DNA from: an uncultured Veillonella sp.
Lineage (GTDB): Bacteria > Bacillota > Negativicutes > Veillonellales > Veillonellaceae
Length of the DNA stretch: 18,139 bases
Reading direction: 5' to 3'
NCBI RefSeq assembly: GCF_934190855.1
Contig: NZ_CAKPTN010000017.1
Location: 1-18,139, forward strand
Shown here: positions 1-6,628 of the stretch, piece after piece
Numbering within the stretch: the stretch's first letter is position 1
Layout of the letters: each line of letters starts with the position of its first letter
Translations under genes and position numbers: made by a program
Notes under the pieces: generated by a model
Databases searched by the model: none
What the model was told of the DNA's origin: nothing
The model's input: only the letters and a program-made list of their open reading frames with translations

Positions 1-1
1 T

Positions 2-85
2 ATTTATACTGTAGAGTTCCATGATGCACAAAATAAACCTGTATCCATCGTATTGGATGCTAAAACAGGTATGGCAGTCAAATAA
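2..85 (+). CDS. C-terminal end of a PepSY-like domain protein (partial)
   Basis: The window opens inside a plus-strand gene. Reading from base 2, 27 codons run to a TAA at 83-85. The peptide has a YTVEFHDAQNKPV stretch followed by VLDAKTGMAVK at the end. This alternating pattern, finishing with D-A-K-T-G, is typical of the last strands of PepSY domains, small secreted or membrane-attached modules often linked to peptidase inhibition or metal/heme-related membrane proteins. Only the tail is visible, so the full domain order, any signal peptide and the function cannot be judged. The next 130 bases are G-poor and C-rich, which may be its transcription end. Confidence 0.5.
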   Translation: MYTVEFHDAQNKPVSIVLDAKTGMAVK

Positions 86-133
86 GCTAATCTATACCCT
101 ATGCTACTGTAAAGCAAACCCCTTAAATACACG

Positions 134-213
134 AACACTAAACACACATACTATACACACAATACACACACAATACACACAAAACCCTTATACACAATAA
201 ACAATTACACACA
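134..213 (+). repeat. 80-base G-free A/C-rich low-complexity tract, possible Rho-loading region
   Basis: There is no G at all on the plus strand from 134 to 213, against about 25 C. The tract contains imperfect repeats of TACACACAA at 154-162, 163-173 (with an extra AC) and 174-182. A C-rich, G-free, unstructured RNA just after a stop codon (83-85) is what Rho-utilisation sites look like, so it may end the PepSY transcript. It is not a CRISPR array: the units are about 9-11 bases, with no spacers. Confidence 0.4.
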
Positions 214-274
214 GCCCCCTGGATTGGATAGACAAACATTGACTCTCTCCTATGCCGTCTGTCGTTCAGGGGGC
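214..274. repeat. Inverted repeat GCCCCCTG / CAGGGGGC
   Basis: GCCCCCTG (214-221) is exactly complementary to CAGGGGGC (267-274), with 45 bases between. The arms are very GC-rich for this AT-rich region, so they could close a long-looped RNA structure. No T-run follows, so it is not a standard terminator. No function is assigned. Confidence 0.3.
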
Positions 275-318
275 CCCTTATGAATTGTGGTTCCCTCCCA
301 ATCATAAGATTATATACT

Positions 319-329
319 TGGTATATAAT
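319..329 (+). promoter_or_regulatory. Promoter-like extended -10 sequence
   Basis: The sequence TGGTATATAAT contains TATAAT (324-329) and a TG a few bases upstream. No good -35 hexamer is present at 16-18 bases. If active, transcription would start near 336 and reach the terminator at 391-435, giving an RNA of about 100 bases with no convincing protein. Confidence 0.3.
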
Positions 330-390
330 ACTCTCTCTCACAATAAGAACGTAACTGCTTTACAGTACGCTAGGTATAGGGGAGCAGGAA

Positions 391-435
391 AGCCCGTAAT
401 GCATGTAGACCGCTGCATGTACTACGGGCTTTTTT
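391..435 (+). terminator. Intrinsic terminator (plus strand)
   Basis: AGCCCGTA (391-398) pairs with TACGGGCT (423-430). A further inner pairing ATGCA/TGCAT extends the hairpin, which is followed by a T-run at 430-435. It lies 300 bases after the PepSY stop, so it ends either a read-through transcript or a small RNA started near 330. Confidence 0.65.
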
Positions 436-454
436 CGTATCCATAGAGAATTAA

Positions 455-531
455 TAAAAGCGCAGATAGTTGATATAGTGCCCTTTGCTGGATAAGTTGT
501 AAAGGGGGAATATATCAAATCTGCGCTTTTA
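455..531 (-). terminator. Very long hairpin downstream of alr, probable terminator
   Basis: TAAAAGCGCAGAT (455-467) is exactly complementary to ATCTGCGCTTTTA (519-531). After a two-base bulge, TTGATATA (470-477) pairs with TATATCAA (511-518), and CCCTTTG (481-487) pairs with 500-506. The stem is about 28 bp with a 12-base apical loop. It begins 31 bases beyond the alr stop codon, and the minus-strand arm ends in TTTTATTAATT, so it can end alr transcription. The stem is far longer than most terminators and nearly symmetrical, so it could also be a small palindromic repeat element. Confidence 0.55.
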
Positions 532-561
532 CAATAGCTATATTTTTTTTTAGCAATTATA

Positions 562-1674
562 TTAAATATATTGTCGAGGTACACGTTCAGAGAAACCACA
601 GAAGATTTCATAAGGAATCGTAGACGCAAGGGCGGCAATCTCTAGGGCAGAGATGCTTTCATGACCTTGGGAACCTAAGAGCACAACCTTATCACCAGGT
701 TGTACAGTAATTGTATCAGGCACGGCCACCATGAATTGGTCCATACAGATGCGGCCCACTACAGGACAACGTGTGCCATGGATAAGGACGGTACCGCGAT
801 TAGATAGGCTGCGTGGATAGCCATCGGCATAGCCTACAGGGATGGTTGCAATCGTCATAGGTTCTGGTGTTACATAGGTAGATCCATAGCCGATACCTTC
901 GCCAGCTTCCAAGTGCTGTACATGTACTACTTCGCTATGGAAGGAGAGGACTGGTTTTAAACCTAATCGATTTGGCACATCAAGGGATGGCATGATGCCG
1001 TATTGAATAATACCAGGACGGGCATCGGTAAATAAGCTATCTTTTACGGACAATAACCCAGCGCTATTGGCAAGGGAGAAGCGATAGTCCGCATCAGGTC
1101 TAAAGGCACGGATTTCATCGACCATTTTATGGAACTTTTGCGCCTGCCCATGAGCGTGGCTTTGATCGGCTGCATCGGCGTTACTCATATGAGAAAAGAA
1201 ACCGTCTACTTCAAGGTTTTCGTAGGACTCTATGCGTTTGATAAACTCTACAGCATCCTCTGGTTTGATACCGATACGATGCATGCCTGTATCAACTGCT
1301 ACGGCAACGCGAATAATCATATCGTGGTTGTCGGCCACTTTATCGAGAGCGTCTAAATCGGTAGATTCACAGACAGCAGGGATGGAATTCGTATCTGCTA
1401 CGAGCTCAAAGGACTGAGGTCTTGTGAGGCCTAATAGATAAATTGGCACCATAATACCTGCATTGCGAAGAGGTACAGACTCCTCTGGAATGGCAACTGC
1501 CAAGGATTCGTAACCTTCCTCAACGGCAATACGGCCCATCATAACGCTGCCGTGTCCATAGCCATTGGCCTTGATAACAGCGGTAGATGTGCTCCATTCC
1601 GGTAAACTATCTTTAATTTTGCGCAAGTTCTCGCGAACGAGACTTGTATTTATGGTCAAATAGGTGGGTCTCAT
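562..1674 (-). CDS. alr: Alanine racemase
   Basis: This PLP enzyme interconverts L- and D-alanine in the cytoplasm and supplies D-alanine for peptidoglycan. The 370-residue length is usual for the family. The N-terminal barrel carries the PLP lysine in AVIKANGYGHG (Lys35 from the chosen start). The C-terminal beta domain contains GIGYGSTYVT with the second catalytic base Tyr, then VGYADGYPR and the substrate-side GRICMDQFMV motif. I chose the ATG at 1674, which gives MRPTYLTI, preceded by GAGGAA at a rather short spacing. An in-frame TTG lies four codons upstream (1686), but it overlaps that ribosome binding site. The gene is alone on its strand, divergent from the dehydrogenase at 1927 and followed by the long hairpin at 455-531. 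The family call is firm, and the reaction follows from strong motif conservation. Confidence 0.95.
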   Translation of the reverse strand: MRPTYLTINTSLVRENLRKIKDSLPEWSTSTAVIKANGYGHGSVMMGRIAVEEGYESLAVAIPEESVPLRNAGIMVPIYLLGLTRPQSFELVADTNSIPAVCESTDLDALDKVADNHDMIIRVAVAVDTGMHRIGIKPEDAVEFIKRIESYENLEVDGFFSHMSNADAADQSHAHGQAQKFHKMVDEIRAFRPDADYRFSLANSAGLLSVKDSLFTDARPGIIQYGIMPSLDVPNRLGLKPVLSFHSEVVHVQHLEAGEGIGYGSTYVTPEPMTIATIPVGYADGYPRSLSNRGTVLIHGTRCPVVGRICMDQFMVAVPDTITVQPGDKVVLLGSQGHESISALEIAALASTIPYEIFCGFSERVPRQYI

Positions 1675-1870
1675 GGTATTCCTCAATTCTATATAACATT
1701 ACTTTAATTTTATACCTTTTGGGGAATTACACAATACTTTTGTGAAAGTTTTATACAGAAATTCTGTTTTTTATGATTTTTATACATATATTATATACAA
1801 TAAACGTGAAAGTATACTAATTGATATGGGTTGTGATGATATTAATAGTATAAATTTATATAAATAATAG

Positions 1871-1921
1871 TATAATTTATGTTGAAGTATATTATATGCA
1901 ATATAACATAGATGTAGGAGG
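1871..1921 (+). promoter_or_regulatory. -10 box and strong ribosome binding site ahead of the dehydrogenase
   Basis: A perfect TATAAT lies at 1871-1876 in very AT-rich DNA, but the -35 position (around 1848-1853) matches poorly. AGGAGG at 1916-1921 is five bases from the ATG at 1927 and fixes that start. The divergent region 1675-1926 must also hold the alr promoter, which I could not place with confidence. Confidence 0.4.
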
Positions 1922-1926
1922 TTCTC

Positions 1927-2880
1927 ATGAGCGAACGTGTAGTAGTAGTAAACGCAGGTAAAATGAATTATGACCATGCATTAGATTTCTCCATATTATC
2001 TAATGATGTACAGGTCTATGATAATAGTACAAATGAAGAGCTTATTGAACGCATTCAAGGGGCTCGTGTTGTAGTTACAAAGGAGTTGCCAGTAGGGGCT
2101 GACTTGCTTTCACAATTTCCAGATACTGTAGAGCTCATTGTAGAAGCGGGTACAGGCTACAATAATATCGACCTCAACGCTGCAAAGGAGAGAGGTATCA
2201 CTGTGTGCAATATTCCAGCGTACAGCACAGAACGTGTAGCACATACGGTAATTATGATGATCCTCAATTTTGCGTCCACAATGCAACAACAAATCGGCAT
2301 GCTTGCTAAAGGTGATCGCAGTAATTTCACAAAGCATTTACAAGTGAACCATACCGAAGTAAATGGTAAAACATTAGGTGTTGTCGGTGCTGGTCACATT
2401 GGTATGGAAGTTATCAAAGTGGCAAAAGCACTAGGTATGAATATCTTAATCCATACGCGTACACCAAAGGCTGATGGCGACGGTGTTCGTTATGTAAGCC
2501 TTGATGAATTACTCGCAAATAGTGATTATATTACATTGCATTGCCCATTGAATGACCAAACTAAGCACATGATTAATAAAGAAACCATTGCTAAGATGAA
2601 GCCAAATGCAGTTATTGTCAATACAGGTCGTGGTCCTCTTATTAATGAAGCTGACCTTTGTGAAGCATTAGCAGCTAAACGCATTGCAGGTGCAGGCCTT
2701 GATGTACAAGAGGTAGAACCTCCAGCAGAGGATAGCCCTCTATATACATTAGATAATGTTATCATTACTCCGCACATGGGGTGGAAGGGGCTTGAAACAC
2801 GCCAACGCTTAGTAGGCATCATTCGTGACAATGTACAAGCCTTCTTTAAAGGTGAACCTATTAACGTAGTATCTAAATAA
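1927..2880 (+). CDS. D-isomer-specific 2-hydroxyacid dehydrogenase (NAD-dependent)
   Basis: This 317-residue cytoplasmic oxidoreductase should reduce a 2-oxoacid to a D-2-hydroxyacid, or the reverse, with NAD(P)H. The nucleotide-binding motif GVVGAGHIG is at 151-159. The catalytic trio typical of the family is present: Arg235 in VNTGRGPLINE, Glu264 in DVQEVEPP and His283 in TPHMGW. The YNNIDLNAAKERGITVCNIP stretch near 78-97 is the usual substrate-domain signature. Hydroxypyruvate/glyoxylate reductase (glycerate dehydrogenase) types look closest. D-lactate dehydrogenase and erythronate-phosphate types look less likely, but the substrate cannot be fixed from the sequence. It is a single gene, with a strong AGGAGG ribosome binding site and a terminator immediately after. 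Confidence 0.88.
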   Translation: MSERVVVVNAGKMNYDHALDFSILSNDVQVYDNSTNEELIERIQGARVVVTKELPVGADLLSQFPDTVELIVEAGTGYNNIDLNAAKERGITVCNIPAYSTERVAHTVIMMILNFASTMQQQIGMLAKGDRSNFTKHLQVNHTEVNGKTLGVVGAGHIGMEVIKVAKALGMNILIHTRTPKADGDGVRYVSLDELLANSDYITLHCPLNDQTKHMINKETIAKMKPNAVIVNTGRGPLINEADLCEALAAKRIAGAGLDVQEVEPPAEDSPLYTLDNVIITPHMGWKGLETRQRLVGIIRDNVQAFFKGEPINVVSK

Positions 2881-2888
2881 ATACAATA

Positions 2889-2920
2889 AGAGCCGTCCCC
2901 GGTTGTGTGGGGGCGGCTCT
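2889..2920. terminator. Bidirectional intrinsic terminator between converging genes
   Basis: AGAGCCGTCCCC (2889-2900) pairs with GGGG (2909-2912) and then, after a T-G pair (2896/2913), with CGGCTCT (2914-2920), around an 8-base loop. The plus side is followed by ATTGTTTT, and the minus side by TTATTGTATTTATTT. It serves the dehydrogenase (ending 2880) and probably also pflA from the other side. Confidence 0.75.
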
Positions 2921-2948
2921 ATTGTTTTAGGGCTATCATAGATCAAGT

Positions 2949-3001
2949 CTTGGTATATATATGTATATATATCAAGGGAGGTAGTTATCCTCAAACTTGA
3001 T
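2949..3001 (-). repeat. Two overlapping hairpins at the 3' end of pflA
   Basis: CTTGGTATATATA (2949-2961) can pair with TATATATATCAAG (2964-2976) with one G-T pair and a 2-base loop. ATCAAG (2971-2976) can instead pair with CTTGAT (2996-3001), enclosing GAGG...CCTC. The two share 2971-2976, so only one can form at a time. They lie directly after the pflA stop codon and could protect or end its mRNA. Confidence 0.4.
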
Positions 3002-3777
3002 TATGATTGATGTTGTGTTTTGATGGGACTCCACCAATGGCGTCGATAGGCCTTGATGCCTTCCACCACGGTTCTTGTCGCTTTAGCCGCTATATCTTTT
3101 GATGCGGCTGGTATGCCCTCTAGGCGATAGGTAAGACCTAACTCCTTATATTTAGCAGTACCCATAACGTGATATGGCAAGCAATCAACGGCTTGTAAGT
3201 TATTCAGGGATCCTAGGAAAAAGCCTAGACGATAGTGATGATCTGCATTATCTGTGATGGTAGGGACTACAACGTGACGAACCCAAATAGGAACTTCTAC
3301 GTCTGCCGTTAATCTAGCAAATCCGAGAATGGGCTCTAACGGTTTGCCTGTTAACCACAGATGTTTATCAGAATCGATTTCTTTAAGGTCTAGGATGACG
3401 AGACTAGTGACACTGAGTAGCTTACGGTAGGCCACCTCTTGGTGGGGATCAAAACAAATTCCACTTGTATCTAAACAGGTATGGACGTTTCTTTCACGGA
3501 AATATGTGAAAAGCTCAGTAACAAAGTCGATTTGCATAAGAGCTTCCCCACCTGTGACGGTGATACCACCATTAGTATAAAATTGGCGGTTACGTTCGTA
3601 CTGGTCCCACAATTCCTCGACGGTCATGAACTTAGCATCATCGCTAGTTTCATTCCATGTGTCAGGATTGTGGCAATAAGCACAACGCATGGGGCATCCT
3701 TGGAGAAAAACCACCATGCGCATGCCTGGACCATCAACCGTACCCATCGTTTCGACCGAATGAATACGTCCTGTCAT
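3001..3777 (-). CDS. pflA: Pyruvate formate-lyase activating enzyme (radical SAM)
   Basis: This cytoplasmic radical-SAM enzyme places the glycyl radical on pyruvate formate-lyase, using S-adenosylmethionine and a [4Fe-4S] cluster. The cluster cysteines are Cys28, Cys32 and Cys35 in GCPMRCAYCHNPDTW, preceded by the family-typical TVDGPG. The SAM-binding VTGGEALMQ is near 74-82. At 258 residues it is close to the E. coli enzyme length. It is the last gene of the operon: it starts 12 bases after the stop of the separate glycyl-radical protein, with GAGG at 3784-3787 six bases from the ATG. Its substrate glycine here should be Gly54 of that 79-residue neighbour, so it must recognise a two-protein enzyme. 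The function is clear; the way it docks on the split target is inference. Confidence 0.95.
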   Translation of the reverse strand: MTGRIHSVETMGTVDGPGMRMVVFLQGCPMRCAYCHNPDTWNETSDDAKFMTVEELWDQYERNRQFYTNGGITVTGGEALMQIDFVTELFTYFRERNVHTCLDTSGICFDPHQEVAYRKLLSVTSLVILDLKEIDSDKHLWLTGKPLEPILGFARLTADVEVPIWVRHVVVPTITDNADHHYRLGFFLGSLNNLQAVDCLPYHVMGTAKYKELGLTYRLEGIPAASKDIAAKATRTVVEGIKAYRRHWWSPIKTQHQS

Positions 3778-3789
3778 AGGTAACCTCGA

Positions 3790-4029
3790 TTAGATTTGTT
3801 GATGGAATGTACGAGAAATAACTTCGTCCTGTTGTGCTTTAGTCAATTTGCTGAAGTGCACTGCGTAACCAGACACACGAACAGTCAATTGAGGGTACAA
3901 CTCAGGATGTTTTTGAGCGTCTAACAATGTTTCGCGAGTGAACACGTTAACGTTCAAATGATGACCGCCTTTTTGGGAGTAGCCATCTAATAACTCTACC
4001 AAGTTATCAATTTGTTGTTGGTTGCTCAT
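3790..4029 (-). CDS. Stand-alone glycyl-radical domain of pyruvate formate-lyase (small subunit)
   Basis: The protein has only 79 residues and is homologous, end to end, to the C-terminal glycyl-radical domain of PflB. Visible landmarks are NLVELLDGY (9-17), GGHHLNVNV (21-29), [15 protein letters not shown] (45-59) with the radical glycine at Gly54, and a closing [12 protein letters not shown]. The distance from Gly54 to the C-terminus (25 residues) is almost the same as in E. coli PflB. It has its own strong ribosome binding site (AAGGAGG, before GCAATACC and the ATG at 4029), 75 bases after the large-subunit stop. E. coli GrcA (YfiD) is a similar spare radical domain, but there the main enzyme keeps its own copy. 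Here the neighbouring large subunit has none, so this protein should be an essential half of the enzyme. The domain identity is certain; the subunit role is a strong inference. Confidence 0.92.
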   Translation of the reverse strand: MSNQQQIDNLVELLDGYSQKGGHHLNVNVFTRETLLDAQKHPELYPQLTVRVSGYAVHFSKLTKAQQDEVISRTFHQQI

Positions 4030-4096
4030 TGGTATTGCCTCCTTTCAACCAGGACTAACACTCATATCGGTGCCGGTGAAAGCATTCCGATACTAT

Positions 4097-4117
4097 GGAA
4101 GATATTATTTATCTTCC
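4097..4117 (-). other. Hairpin with the pflB stop codon in its loop
   Basis: GGAAGATA (4097-4104) is exactly complementary to TATCTTCC (4110-4117) around a 5-base loop (4105-4109). The TAA stop of the large subunit (4107-4105, minus strand) is in this loop. No U-run follows, so it is not a terminator. It could influence mRNA processing or the relative output of the two subunits. Confidence 0.5.
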
Positions 4118-6222
4118 TTTATAGTAACATTCGGTTCACTGCAAGCGAAGTTTGTATTAGAGTTAGGCAATTGAGATGGATCTAACTCAATATCAAAATC
4201 GCTGAGGGACACAAATGTTTCACCAGATTTACCTAATGCGTCAGGAATGATAGAGAAGGTATTGGAAATACCATCAGAGCTATCACGCCATGGCATTTTT
4301 GCTACGGATGCCAACGAAGAAATAGCACCGTGTGTATCACGACCATGCATTGGGTTAGCACCAGGAGCGAAAGCTTCACCAGCTTTACGGCCGTCTGGAG
4401 TAGAACCTGTTGCAGTACCATATACTACGTTGGAAGTAATTGTTAACAAGCTCATAGTAGGAACAGATTGACGGTATGTAGGATGTTTACGAATCTTGTT
4501 CATAAATGTAGAAACAACTTTTGCTGCCAAGCTATCTACACGATCGTCATCGTTACCATATTTAGGGAAGTCACCTTCAATTTCGAAATCAACAGCAATG
4601 CCGTTTTCGTCACGAATAGGTTTTACTTTAGCGTATTTAATAGCGGACAAGGAGTCAGCTACTACGGATAAACCAGCGATACCAGTTGCAAACCAACGAG
4701 TTACCTTGCGGTCATGCAATGCCATTTCTAGTTTTTCATAAGCATATTTATCGTGCATGTAGTGAATGATGTTCAATGCGTTTACATATACGCCTGCCAA
4801 CCATTCCATCATGTCGTCGAATTTTTCCCATACTTCGTCGAATTCTAAGTATTCGGACGTGATAGGGCGGTATTTAGGACCAATTTGTTTTTTCAATTTT
4901 TCGTCAACGCCGCCATTGATTGCGTAAAGCAAGCATTTAGCCAAGTTGGAACGAGCGCCGAAGAATTGCATTTCTTTACCAATACGCATTGGGGATACGC
5001 AACATGCGATAGCGTAGTCATCACCAGAGTTAGGACGCATTAAGTCGTCATTTTCGTATTGGATGGAAGATGTTTCAATGGATAATTTCGCACAGAAGCG
5101 GCGGAAGCCAATAGGCATGCGAGGGGACCATAATACAGTGAGGTTTGGTTCTGGAGCAGGGCCAAGATTAGTCAATGTATGCAAATAACGGAAGGACATC
5201 TTGGAAACCAAAGTACGGCCGTCAGTACCCATACCACCGATGGATTCTGTAGTCCATACAGGATCGCCTGTGAACAAGTTATTGTATTCGTGGATACGCG
5301 CGAAACGAACCATACGCAATTTCATAATGAAATGATCTACGAATTCTTGGATTTGTTCTTCTGTATATGTGCCATTGCGGAGGTCGCGTTCCGCGTAGAT
5401 ATCTAGGAATGTAGAGTTACGGCCGATGGACATAGCAGCACCGTTTTGCTCTTTAATCGCGCCAAGGTAGCCGAAGTAAATCCATTGCATAGCTTCTTTA
5501 ACGTCTTTAGCTGGTCCAGAAATATCGTAACCATAAGACGCAGCCATTTCTTTCAATTCCTTCAAGGAACGAATTTGCTCTTGGATTTCTTCACGATCGC
5601 GAATTACTTCTTCCAGCATATCACCCATTGTAATGCTGAATTGTTCTTTTTTGTCTTCGATAAGGTAATCAACACCATACAAAGCGATACGGCGATAGTC
5701 ACCGATGATGCGGCCACGGCTGTAAGCATCAGGCAAACCAGTTACGATATGAGCTGTACGAGCGGCACGCATTTCTGGTGTATATACATCAAATACGCCG
5801 TCGTTGTGAGTTTTGCGGTGTTTTTTGAAGAAGTCTTCTGTTTGCGGATCCATTTTGAAGCCGTATTCTTCAATAGCGGATTTTGCAGTACGCAAGCCAC
5901 CATAAGGGAACATTGCGCGTTTTAAAGGTTTGTCAGTTTGCAAACCAACGATCGTTTCAAGGTCTTTGTCGATATATCCTGGCGCATGGGCAGTAATGTG
6001 TGTGGCCACGGAAGTATCAGCATCGAGCATGCCGCCTTTTTCACGTTCTTCTTCATAAAGCTTCATTACTTGGTCCCATAATTTTGTCGTTCTTTCTGTA
6101 GGACCAGCAAGGAAGGAATCGTCCCCTTCATAGGGGATATAGTTTCTTTGAATAAAGTCGCGTACATCAACGGCTTTATCCCACACACCTGTGTTAAAAT
6201 CTTTCCATGCAGTATGTTGCAT
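4105..6222 (-). CDS. pflB: Pyruvate formate-lyase catalytic subunit lacking the glycyl-radical domain
   Basis: Formate C-acetyltransferase converts pyruvate and CoA to acetyl-CoA and formate in anaerobic cytoplasm. The chosen ATG at 6222 begins [14 protein letters not shown] and has GGAGG at 6229-6233. The open frame extends 56 codons upstream, but that part is hydrophobic AT-rich translation without homology and would run through the ribosome binding site. The 705-residue protein keeps the whole ten-stranded barrel, with the thiyl-radical pair Cys407-Cys408 in [10 protein letters not shown] (Cys418/419 in E. coli), RPNSGDDYA before it, and [22 protein letters not shown] near 608-629. Homology stops at [12 protein letters not shown] (residue 665). 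A 40-residue tail of its own follows (666-705; Asp/Ser/Asn-rich, one Cys at 694) and no RVSGYA motif is present. The missing domain is encoded by the next gene. It is the first gene of the operon with the radical-domain protein and pflA. Confidence 0.93.
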   Translation of the reverse strand: MQHTAWKDFNTGVWDKAVDVRDFIQRNYIPYEGDDSFLAGPTERTTKLWDQVMKLYEEEREKGGMLDADTSVATHITAHAPGYIDKDLETIVGLQTDKPLKRAMFPYGGLRTAKSAIEEYGFKMDPQTEDFFKKHRKTHNDGVFDVYTPEMRAARTAHIVTGLPDAYSRGRIIGDYRRIALYGVDYLIEDKKEQFSITMGDMLEEVIRDREEIQEQIRSLKELKEMAASYGYDISGPAKDVKEAMQWIYFGYLGAIKEQNGAAMSIGRNSTFLDIYAERDLRNGTYTEEQIQEFVDHFIMKLRMVRFARIHEYNNLFTGDPVWTTESIGGMGTDGRTLVSKMSFRYLHTLTNLGPAPEPNLTVLWSPRMPIGFRRFCAKLSIETSSIQYENDDLMRPNSGDDYAIACCVSPMRIGKEMQFFGARSNLAKCLLYAINGGVDEKLKKQIGPKYRPITSEYLEFDEVWEKFDDMMEWLAGVYVNALNIIHYMHDKYAYEKLEMALHDRKVTRWFATGIAGLSVVADSLSAIKYAKVKPIRDENGIAVDFEIEGDFPKYGNDDDRVDSLAAKVVSTFMNKIRKHPTYRQSVPTMSLLTITSNVVYGTATGSTPDGRKAGEAFAPGANPMHGRDTHGAISSLASVAKMPWRDSSDGISNTFSIIPDALGKSGETFVSLSDFDIELDPSQLPNSNTNFACSEPNVTIKEDK

Positions 6223-6628
6223 TTTGCACCTCCATAAAAGGATATAACTATAGATTTCTATGCCTATAGTGTACAATGTTTGTCCGGATTTAACAAATTT
6301 TAGATGATATATATTTTCAATACATGCTATGCAATTTTCGTAAGTATAGGAATTATTTATAATGAAGAAACTATTATAAATTGCTGACAAATATAGTATT
6401 TATAAATGTTTAGATTGGTTGATGAAAGTGTAAAAATAAGAGTTTTAGTTTATAGTGTTATTGTTAAGTAATGAAAATTTATATCAATAAATGGATGATT
6501 TTCGATATAGAGTGATTTTAAGTATTGTAGATTTAGGATTGTAGTATGGTAATATTTAGATAGTGTATATTTTCTTCGAAGTAGATCAGAAGGTTGTAGT
6601 AAGAGATAGTAGTGAAAGGTGGATGCTA
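6223..6628. other. Divergent intergenic region between pflB and the DMT permease
   Basis: These 406 bases are strongly AT-rich and contain no convincing gene. The left side holds the pflB ribosome binding site and putative promoter (6247-6297). The right side should hold the promoter of the permease. TGGTAATAT at 6546-6554 resembles an extended -10 but lacks a good -35. No terminator hairpin, riboswitch or repeat was recognised here. Confidence 0.5.
6247..6297 (-). promoter_or_regulatory. Putative pfl operon promoter with overlapping dyads
   Basis: On the minus strand, TTGTTA (6296-6291) and TACACT (6273-6268) stand 17 bases apart, each matching 4 of 6 consensus bases. The start would fall near 6260, giving a leader of about 40 bases. 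Two dyads overlap it: TTTGT (6279-6283) / ACAAA (6293-6297) with 9 bases between at the -35, and ACTATAG (6247-6253) / CTATAGT (6264-6270) across the -10 and start. They could bind regulators; none is identified. Confidence 0.35.

Noticed and set aside
134..213. CRISPR-like array
   Set aside because: The repeat units are only about 9-11 bases of CA-rich sequence without spacers.
252..638. Short open frames in the gap before alr
   Set aside because: They cross terminator hairpins or the alr 3' end, lack ribosome binding sites, and show no protein-like composition.
1675..1686. TTG start for alr four codons upstream
   Set aside because: It would overlap the GAGGAA ribosome binding site of the ATG at 1674, which gives a normal N-terminus.
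1727..1746. CACAA-N5-TTGTG dyad upstream of alr as a Rex or CRP site
   Set aside because: The half sites face the wrong way for Rex and the spacing does not fit CRP/FNR. Alanine racemase is not an expected target.
4030..4104. Frameshift or sequencing error splitting a normal pflB
   Set aside because: The large subunit has 40 extra unrelated residues after the homology ends. The small gene has its own strong AAGGAGG site and ATG, and the gap contains a structured 75-base spacer. A single base error would not create all of these.
5446..5925. 159-codon open frame on the plus strand inside pflB
   Set aside because: It is antisense to a strongly conserved coding region, has no ribosome binding site or homology, and is rich in Phe/Val as expected for a shadow frame.
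6223..6390. In-frame 56-codon upstream extension of pflB
   Set aside because: It runs through the GGAGG ribosome binding site and the putative promoter, is AT-rich without homology, and the ATG at 6222 matches the usual PflB N-terminus.
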